DNA from: Thermoanaerobaculia bacterium
GTDB lineage: Bacteria > Acidobacteriota > Thermoanaerobaculia > Multivoradales > JAHEKO01
Direction of reading: 5' to 3'
DNA: 5,586 nucleotides
NCBI GenBank assembly: GCA_029287645.1
Contig: JARFQS010000292.1
Span: 1 to 5,586 of the forward strand
The position numbers and the translations under genes are program-made. This document shows positions 1-5,004 of the stretch, piece by piece. Position 1 is the stretch's first letter; every line of letters begins with the position of its first letter. Below the pieces are notes generated by a model. It searched no databases. It saw nothing but the letters and a program-made list of their open reading frames with translations, and was not told the origin of the DNA.

Positions 1-2
1 GG

Positions 3-1259
3 CCGGAGATCTGGGTGGACGGCCCAGATGCAGTTCTGGATGGAAGTGGCCCCAATGGTCCGCATGTCGCTGTCGACGAATTCGGCACGCGTGTCCATGT
101 CTGGGAGGTGTTTGACACAACGGGAGGGGATCGAGACGATGTCTACGTGCGCCGTTTCGACGCTGATGGGATTCCCCTGGCGGATCCCGTCATGGTCAAC
201 ACCCTGATCGACGAGGCGCAGCAGGACGCCCGGGTGGCGACCTCCTCGGACGGCTCGTTCCTGGTGATCTGGGAGAGTGCAGAGCCGAGTGCGACAAATC
301 CCACTGTCGATCGGGACCGGGTTCGAAGCCAGGCCTTCGATGGTGACGGCAACAAGATTGGCACGGAGCAGCTGCTGAGCACCGTGTCGCCCGAGAGCCT
401 CCAGCCACTTCATATCGATGTGGCTGCGCTGCGTGTCACCGACGGCAGTCCCGGTGGCTACATCGTGGTCTGGGGCAGCTGGACCCCCAACGGGACAGAC
501 ACCGGAAAGAACATCCAAGCACGCTTGGTGTCTCCGAATGGGACGCCGTTCGGTGCCCAGTTCCAAGTCAATACCACCATCGCTGGGGATCAGACGCAAC
601 CGGCCGTCACCGAGCTCCCGGACGGAGGGTTCCTGGTGGTGTACACATCGCCGACGAACCTGCTCCTGGGCCAGCGCTACGACGCTGCCGGGCAGCCTGT
701 AGGCGGAGATTTCCAGATCAATAACACTTTCGAAAGCGGAGTATCACAGCCCGATGTCGAGCTCGGCTGGAACGGGGTCGTAGGAGTGATCTGGGAAGAC
801 GACGAGGGCTCTGGTGACGCCGAAGAGATCCGCGCCCGGCTCTTCGACTCCGACATGAACCCATTGGGGCCCGACTTCCGGGTCAACAATCTGGGCACAG
901 ATGATCAGCGGCAGCCTTCGCTCGGCAACTATGGCCCCGCCGGCTTCCTGGCAGTCTGGGAGAGTGATGTGAACGTCACCGCCGGGGACGACGACAGCAA
1001 TCTCAGCGTCCAGGCCAGGCTCATCACGGGTCCGAACACCTTCGACGGGCTGCAGTTTCAGCTCAACGACTGGATCGACGGGCGGCAGCACAATCCCGCT
1101 GTCTCGGGATGGTACGGACGTCTGGGCACGGTGTTCCGCAGTGATTCGAACGTCGACGAGAACGGCGCCGTCATCACGGGGCGCCAGATCGAGCATTGCA
1201 TTTATTGCGACGACTTCGAGTGGGGCAGCGAGTGGCGCTGGCCCGGGGTGGTCGAGTGA
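3..1259 (+). CDS. VW-motif repeat (probable beta-propeller) secreted-type protein, 5' partial
   Basis: The reading frame is open to the left window edge, so the N-terminus is missing. A GTG at 15 is an internal possibility only: no ribosome site or signal peptide accompanies it. About 418 residues are visible. The protein repeats a unit of 50 to 67 residues: a hydrophobic strand ending in an aromatic (HVWEV, VIWES, VVWGS, VVYTS, VIWED, AVWES, TVFRS), then a strand like ARLFD, then G-x-PLG-x-x-FQVN and a D-x-Q-x-P turn. Counting from the GTG, the aromatics fall at residues 30, 86, 153, 210, 260, 315 and 374, giving seven blades, perhaps more upstream. Asp and Gly are abundant in the loops. The tail reads CIYCDDFEWGSEWRW, resembling the DGFESG...W tails of many secreted proteins in Acidobacteriota and Gammaproteobacteria. 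An extracytoplasmic binding or structural role is inferred. No catalytic motif is visible and substrate is unknown. It converges with the sigma gene and is probably unrelated to it. Confidence 0.8.
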   Translation, partial: PEIWVDGPDAVLDGSGPNGPHVAVDEFGTRVHVWEVFDTTGGDRDDVYVRRFDADGIPLADPVMVNTLIDEAQQDARVATSSDGSFLVIWESAEPSATNPTVDRDRVRSQAFDGDGNKIGTEQLLSTVSPESLQPLHIDVAALRVTDGSPGGYIVVWGSWTPNGTDTGKNIQARLVSPNGTPFGAQFQVNTTIAGDQTQPAVTELPDGGFLVVYTSPTNLLLGQRYDAAGQPVGGDFQINNTFESGVSQPDVELGWNGVVGVIWEDDEGSGDAEEIRARLFDSDMNPLGPDFRVNNLGTDDQRQPSLGNYGPAGFLAVWESDVNVTAGDDDSNLSVQARLITGPNTFDGLQFQLNDWIDGRQHNPAVSGWYGRLGTVFRSDSNVDENGAVITGRQIEHCIYCDDFEWGSEWRWPGVVE

Positions 1260-1274
1260 CGAGTGGGGTGCTCG
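1260..1274. other. Convergent gene junction without a clear terminator
   Basis: Only 15 bp separate the stop codons of the repeat protein gene and the sigma gene. The best inverted repeat here is CGAG/CTCG around a 7-nt loop, too short to call a terminator, and no U-tract exists on either strand. Transcripts from the two sides therefore probably overlap at their 3' ends. Confidence 0.5.
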
Positions 1275-1841
1275 CTAGATCGACCCGGCTGACAGCTCGC
1301 GACGCAGCCAGGCCTTGCTCTTGGACCAGTCGCGCTGCGCGGTTCGCAGGGAGATGTCGAGGGCGTCGGCCGTCTCCTGCGGTGTGAGTCCGGCAAAGTA
1401 GCGACAATCGAAGACCCGCGCCAGTCGGTCGTCGAGCTCACCGAGTTTCTCGAGGGCCCGATCGAGAGCCAGGATCAGCTCGGCTTGACCAGCCTGGCCG
1501 ATCTGGACCTTGTCGAGCGGCACGGGAGGAATGCCCGAGCCGCGCTTGGCTGCTGACTTGCGACGGGCGTAGTCGACCAGGATCTGGCGCATCGCACGGG
1601 CGGAGATCGCGTAGAAGTGATTGCGATCGCTGACCTGAACGCGGGTCTGGTCCACCATGTTCATGTAGGCCTCGTGGACCAGCGCCGTCGTGTCGATCGT
1701 CTGGCCCGGCCGCAGACGATTCAGCTGCTGGTGCGCGATCCTCTTCAGGTCCTCGTAGACCAGGGGCACGAGGCTCTTGAAGGCCTCCGGGTCCCCTTCA
1801 CGGTAGGCAATGAGGAGTTGGGTGATGTCGCCCTGCTTCAA
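1275..1841 (-). CDS. ECF-subfamily RNA polymerase sigma factor (TIGR02999/Sigma70_ECF type)
   Basis: The 188-residue product has the normal length and architecture of the Sigma70_ECF (PF07638/TIGR02999) group. Region 2 covers residues 10 to 95, with the family hallmarks TALVHEAYMNM (52-62), NHFYAISARAMRQILVDYAR (74-93) and a basic RRKSAAKRG stretch. A linker follows, then region 4 at about 125 to 183, with a helix-turn-helix around LTPQETADALDISLRTAQRD (152-171). It should direct RNA polymerase to a specific promoter set. The start is TTG at 1841, chosen because GGGAG sits 6 nt upstream, the N-terminus matches family length, and the TTGA overlap with the kinase stop implies translational coupling. 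The acidic DAED-like motif of classic ECF region 2.2 is replaced by TIDTT (48-52), as expected for sigma factors activated by Ser/Thr kinase phosphorylation (compare Vibrio EcfP/PknT, ECF43). Activation by the adjoining kinase is inferred. No anti-sigma gene is seen beside it. Confidence 0.95.
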   Translation of the reverse strand: MKQGDITQLLIAYREGDPEAFKSLVPLVYEDLKRIAHQQLNRLRPGQTIDTTALVHEAYMNMVDQTRVQVSDRNHFYAISARAMRQILVDYARRKSAAKRGSGIPPVPLDKVQIGQAGQAELILALDRALEKLGELDDRLARVFDCRYFAGLTPQETADALDISLRTAQRDWSKSKAWLRRELSAGSI

Positions 1842-4624
1842 TCTTCGCTCCCGTGGCTCGCGAGTCCCTCACCGAGACTGGCCACTCGATTATGCAGCCA
1901 TACGTCGTCGGGTGGAAGTCCTCTCAGAAGCTCTTGCCCGGCCTCGAACTGGGCGATGGCCTCTTGATCACGGCCCAGCGCGTGCAGAGATTCGGCTAGC
2001 TCCACGCGGGCTTCGCCGATCAGCCAATGGCTCGGGCCCAGATCTGTCTCCCTCGCTTCCAGGCCTTCGAGTAGAGGGCTCACGGCCTCCTCGGCCCGCC
2101 CCTGATCGTTCCAGACCGCTCCGAGACTGACCAAGGAATCGGCCAGGTTGAGTCCTATGCCGCCTTCTCGCTGCACCTGCAGAGCCTCGACGAGCAGCTG
2201 CTCGGCGCCTCCGAGGTCTCCTCGGCGGTGGAGAGTCTGAGCCAGCAGGCTCTTGACGCGGGCGGTCGCCAGATGTGTACCTCCCAAGAGTCGATCGAAG
2301 CGCTGGAGAGCCGAGCGATACCCATCGATGGCTTCGTCGAGTCGTCCCAGCGAGGACTGACAGCTGGCGAGATTGATCTCGCAGGCGATCCGTTGAAAGT
2401 GGTCTTCGTCGACCGAGCTCATCATGATTTCCGCTGCCCTTTGTGTCAGCGGCTCGGCATCGATATAGCGCCCCTGATCCATCAGCACCCGGCCGATGTT
2501 GGAAAGCACCTCCGCCACCTCGACGTGCTCGGAACCGAGTCGTCGCTCACTGACGGCGAGCGCTTGGCGGTACAGATCCTCGGCTTCGTCGAATCTACCG
2601 GCGTTGTGGAGGTTGTAGGCGACGTTGTTGGTGAACTGCGCGACGACCGAGTTCTCCTCTCCATACAGCCGACGCAAGACCTCGAGGGACTCGAGCTTGA
2701 GCTCCAAGGCGGCTTCGGTCTCTCCCTGGTTTTCCAGCGTCGTCGCGAGAGTGTGGGTGGTCAATGCAGCCTGTTCTTCATTTCCCCGCTCGTTCCAAAT
2801 GGCCAGGGTCTGTCGGAGGAGCGGCTCGGCCTCTTCTGGTCTCCCCAGTTGATTGTGCAGGGCGGCGAGGTGACCCAGAGTTACCGCCAGGTCCTCGGTC
2901 GAGACGGGGCCCTGGGCCTCGTGGAGTGCGACGGCTTCGATCAGAGCCTCATCGGCCTCTTCGTACTCGCCCCGGGCATAGTGAATGGCACCCAGGGTCG
3001 TCAGACTCTTGGCCATCTCCAGGGTGTTCCCGAGTCCCTCGCTGCGCAAGGCGGAGGCCGAGTCTCGAGCCAGGGCGACGGAGCGATTGAAGTCGCCGAT
3101 GCCGTTGTAGGCGCGGGCCATCACCTCCAGTAGCTGAGCTCGCAGTGCGGGCTCATCAGCCAACTCGGCGCGAATTCGGGTCTCGCCCTGATCGAGGAGA
3201 TCCCGTGCAGTAATCGGCTCGCCCTCCTCCCTACGAGGGTTGGCCGCCTCGAATAGGCTGGTCAGGAGATCGGCGACCCGCTCGGCTCGCTGAGCCTCGA
3301 CGCGGGCTCGGTCCCGCTCACGAGCCGCAATGCGACCCTGCCAGGCGATGGCAGCCACACCGACCACGACGAGAAGGGCCACCAGGACGCCTGCCGCTAC
3401 GGAGACCTTGTGCCGTCCGACGAACTTCCCGGCTCGGTAGCGCCAGGTACTACGCCTTGCATGGATCGGACGCCCCTCGAGATGCCGCCCGATGTCGTCT
3501 GCCAGCTCGCCGACCGAGGCATAACGCCTCTCCGGCTCCTTGCGGAGAGCCTTGAGAATGATCGTGTCGAGGTCGCCTTCGAGGCGCCGGCGTAGTCTGC
3601 GAATCGAGAGAGGAAGGGACTCTCCGTCGACCAGCTCCGGATCCACTTCGATAGCGCGACTCGGTGGCTTGGTGAGTGTCCGGGCCCTATCGGCCGCGGT
3701 GCTGGATGGACTGGAGCTGCTGAGGCGGTGGGGCGTAGTGCCGGTCAGGAGTTTGTAGAGCAGGACTCCGAGAGAATAGACGTCGGTTGCCGTCGAGACA
3801 GCGCGATTGCCGATCTGCTCCGGAGAGGCGTACTCGGGCGTCAGCGGCTGGAAGACGGTCGCCGGATCGTCCTCTGTCTCTTCGAGGATCTTGCCAACTC
3901 CGAAGTCGAGAAGCTTGATCTCGCCGTTGGACGTCACCAGGATGTTGCTCGGCTTGAGGTCCCGGTGCACCACCAGATTCTGGTGGGCATATTGAACGGC
4001 GGCACAGACCTCCTGCATCAACTCCAGACGCTCTCGGACCGACAGGCTACGGTTGCGACAGTACTCGTCGATCGGCTCGCCGTCGATGTGCTCCATGACA
4101 AGGTAGGGAAAGCCCTCGTCGGTGACTCCGCCATCGAGGAGGCGGGCGATACCGGGATGCTCGAGATGGGCCAGGATCTGCCGCTCGATGAGGAAACGCC
4201 GCTCCTTCTCCGGAGTCTCCAGGCCCCGCGGCATCAGCTTGAGTGCCACTCGTTTCTCGAAGTGCTCGTCGGCCCGCTCGGCGAGGTAGACAACACCCAT
4301 GCCGCCGCGTCCGAGGACCTCGACGAGGCGGTAGCGGTCGATGGTCCGACCCGCCTGATCGCTATCGAAGGTGCGTCTCAGGTCGCCTGCCAGTCCGTCG
4401 AGAAGGTCGGGTGTCGCGTCTTCGAGGGCGCGGTCGAGGAGGTCGTCCCGGTCTTCGACTCCGACGAGCAGGTCCTCGACGTCTCGTCGGAGATCCTCGT
4501 CGTCTCCACACTCCTCCTGCAGGATCGAATCGCGATCCGATTCACCGGCATCGTCGAGAATCCTGTCGAGAATCCTCGAGACCCGTTCCCAGTTGGCCCG
4601 GTCGGGACCAGGTGCTCGTGTCAT
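1838..4624 (-). CDS. Membrane-anchored Hanks-type Ser/Thr protein kinase with C-terminal TPR array
   Basis: The 928-residue protein is complete. Residues 1-90 are an acidic helical region with the WERV start common to kinases of this family. The kinase domain (about 98-370) has every catalytic element: glycine loop GRGGMG (105-110), Lys129 in VALKL, helix-C Glu147, HRDLKPSN (220-227), DFG (240-242), TPEYASPEQ (262-270) and DVYSLG (281-286). A Ser-rich insert lies at 301-309. A basic juxtamembrane stretch precedes one membrane helix (408-427), then a basic helix and about ten TPR units of roughly 40 residues (about 494-907), with consensus such as LGRPEEAEPLLRQTLAI. It should phosphorylate proteins on Ser/Thr, with the TPR array as sensor or docking surface. 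The ATG at 4624 was chosen because WERV follows closely. It lacks a Shine-Dalgarno sequence. The stop overlaps the sigma gene by 4 nt, making that sigma factor the most likely substrate (inferred). The ligand is unknown. Confidence 0.96.
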   Translation of the reverse strand: MTRAPGPDRANWERVSRILDRILDDAGESDRDSILQEECGDDEDLRRDVEDLLVGVEDRDDLLDRALEDATPDLLDGLAGDLRRTFDSDQAGRTIDRYRLVEVLGRGGMGVVYLAERADEHFEKRVALKLMPRGLETPEKERRFLIERQILAHLEHPGIARLLDGGVTDEGFPYLVMEHIDGEPIDEYCRNRSLSVRERLELMQEVCAAVQYAHQNLVVHRDLKPSNILVTSNGEIKLLDFGVGKILEETEDDPATVFQPLTPEYASPEQIGNRAVSTATDVYSLGVLLYKLLTGTTPHRLSSSSPSSTAADRARTLTKPPSRAIEVDPELVDGESLPLSIRRLRRRLEGDLDTIILKALRKEPERRYASVGELADDIGRHLEGRPIHARRSTWRYRAGKFVGRHKVSVAAGVLVALLVVVGVAAIAWQGRIAARERDRARVEAQRAERVADLLTSLFEAANPRREEGEPITARDLLDQGETRIRAELADEPALRAQLLEVMARAYNGIGDFNRSVALARDSASALRSEGLGNTLEMAKSLTTLGAIHYARGEYEEADEALIEAVALHEAQGPVSTEDLAVTLGHLAALHNQLGRPEEAEPLLRQTLAIWNERGNEEQAALTTHTLATTLENQGETEAALELKLESLEVLRRLYGEENSVVAQFTNNVAYNLHNAGRFDEAEDLYRQALAVSERRLGSEHVEVAEVLSNIGRVLMDQGRYIDAEPLTQRAAEIMMSSVDEDHFQRIACEINLASCQSSLGRLDEAIDGYRSALQRFDRLLGGTHLATARVKSLLAQTLHRRGDLGGAEQLLVEALQVQREGGIGLNLADSLVSLGAVWNDQGRAEEAVSPLLEGLEARETDLGPSHWLIGEARVELAESLHALGRDQEAIAQFEAGQELLRGLPPDDVWLHNRVASLGEGLASHGSED
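1839..1852 (-). promoter_or_regulatory. Ribosome binding site and TTG start of the sigma gene inside the kinase 3' end
   Basis: Reading leftward, GGGAG (1852..1848) lies 6 nt before TTG (1841..1839). The T and G of this start form the first two bases of the kinase TGA stop (1840..1838), giving TTGA. This supports the unusual TTG start and suggests re-initiation of ribosomes that have just finished the kinase, keeping kinase and sigma levels linked. The site is seen directly; coupling is inferred. Confidence 0.75.
3344..3403 (-). other. Single transmembrane helix of the kinase
   Basis: Residues 408-427 (SVAAGVLVALLVVVGVAAIA) are an uninterrupted hydrophobic run of about 20 residues, the only one in the kinase. 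It separates the catalytic domain from the TPR array. Both flanks are strongly basic (YRAGKFVGRHK before, RIAARERDRAR after), so the positive-inside rule does not settle on which side the TPR array lies. Confidence 0.88.
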
Positions 4625-4636
4625 ATCAGGGGCGCA

Positions 4637-4645
4637 AAGATAGCA
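4637..4645 (-). promoter_or_regulatory. Possible extended -10 promoter element for the kinase-sigma pair
   Basis: Leftward, TGCTATCTT fits an extended -10 element (TGn followed by TATCTT), ending 12 nt before the kinase ATG. Transcription would begin roughly 5 to 7 nt upstream of the ATG, giving a nearly leaderless transcript. That would agree with the absence of a purine-rich ribosome site before this ATG. No convincing -35 hexamer is visible at the expected spacing, so the call rests on one short match and is weak. Confidence 0.3.
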
Positions 4646-4733
4646 GAGTGCTCGGAGTCGCTGCTCGTGCCCTGGTACGACTCGATGTGGAAGTGGACAA
4701 GAACTGTAAGGGCAGCTGGAGGGTGAGGTCGGA

Positions 4734-4752
4734 GTCAGGCCTTCTGGCCGAC
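4734..4752 (-). terminator. Short hairpin just after the small gene, possible weak terminator or processing site
   Basis: Four nt beyond the TAG stop of the small membrane gene, GTCGGCC and GGCCTGAC pair as seven base pairs with one bulged T around the loop AGAA. There is no U-tract after the stem, so it is not a canonical intrinsic terminator. It may mark the 3' end of the transporter transcript or a pause or processing site before the kinase gene. It could also be chance in GC-rich DNA. Confidence 0.28.
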
Positions 4753-4756
4753 CTTC

Positions 4757-4960
4757 CTATCCGAGGCTGCTGGTGTCTCCACTCAGGGACCGGGTCCTCG
4801 TTGGCGCGCTGCCGAAGGCGGCCAGCCCGGCAAGAGTGCCAGCCAGGGCTCCGGTCCACACCAGATCGATGGGGCTCGCCATGCCTCGCAGGGCGGTGAG
4901 TCCCCAGGAGGGCAGGAAGAGCAGGAAAGTCAGGGTCCAGTAGGTCAGGAATCGTCGCAC
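4757..4960 (-). CDS. Small two-helix membrane protein, unknown function
   Basis: The 67-residue product is not a family I recognise. Its start is GTG at 4960, strongly supported by GAGGAGG (4974..4968) with a 7-nt spacer. Third codon positions are GC-rich as in the neighbours, which also argues that it is real. After MRR comes a hydrophobic segment (about residues 4-24, LTYWTLTFLLFLPSWGLTAL), a short loop with RGMASP, a second, glycine- and alanine-rich segment (about 33-50, LVWTGALAGTLAGLAAFG), and a polar Ser/Thr/Arg tail. It is probably an inner-membrane protein with a helical hairpin; the first segment could instead be an uncleaved signal anchor. It lies 44 nt after the transporter gene on the same strand, so co-transcription is likely. 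A small accessory subunit of the transporter is possible but speculative. The ribosome site is held in a hairpin, hinting at translational control. Confidence 0.68.
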   Translation of the reverse strand: MRRFLTYWTLTFLLFLPSWGLTALRGMASPIDLVWTGALAGTLAGLAAFGSAPTRTRSLSGDTSSLG

Positions 4961-4962
4961 GG

Positions 4963-4993
4963 TCTAGCCTCCTCGGTTGTTCAGAAGGCTAGA
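4963..4993 (-). promoter_or_regulatory. Hairpin occluding the ribosome binding site of the small membrane protein
   Basis: On the transcribed strand, TCTAGCCTTCT (4993..4983) pairs with AGGAGGCTAGA (4973..4963) over 11 base pairs, including one G-U, around a 9-nt loop GAACAACCG. The right arm contains AGGAGG, six of the seven bases of the small gene's Shine-Dalgarno sequence, so the folded form would block ribosome entry. No U-tract follows the stem before the GTG, so it is not a standard terminator. The structure is seen directly; its regulatory role is inferred. Confidence 0.6.
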
Positions 4994-5004
4994 TCCTGCG
5001 ACTG

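Larger units (their letters stand above)
4625..4756. other. Intergenic gap before the kinase gene
   Basis: This 132-nt gap is the longest noncoding stretch in the window. Apart from the short hairpin at its right end and the possible extended -10 element at its left end, nothing recognisable is present: no tRNA, repeat or clear operator. Its size relative to the 44-nt and 4-nt-overlap junctions elsewhere suggests a transcription unit boundary between the small membrane gene and the kinase. Confidence 0.55.

Noticed and set aside
744..1196. 150-codon minus-strand frame opposite the repeat protein
   Set aside because: The opposite strand carries the clearly repetitive VW-motif protein; the antisense product looks random.
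2228..3133. 301-codon open frame on the plus strand opposite the TPR array
   Set aside because: It is antisense to repeated TPR units; repeat periodicity of the real gene keeps this frame open. No family features.
3720..3727. Ser-rich insert in the kinase (residues 301-309) as an unusual feature
   Set aside because: Low-complexity linkers between the catalytic lobe core and the C-terminal helices are common in TPR-linked kinases; possible autophosphorylation cannot be judged from sequence.
3728..4726. 332-codon open frame on the plus strand opposite the kinase domain
   Set aside because: It lies opposite a kinase with all catalytic motifs intact. Long antisense frames are expected in GC-rich genes, and its translation shows no domain-like pattern or ribosome site.
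4626..4859. 77-codon minus-strand frame covering the gap before the kinase
   Set aside because: It overlaps the better supported small membrane gene in another frame, has no SD sequence, and its product is an Arg/Ser-rich low-complexity sequence.
4243..4899. 218-codon plus-strand frame spanning the kinase start and the gap
   Set aside because: Arg-rich composition typical of a GC-rich shadow frame; it lies opposite the kinase start and the small membrane gene.
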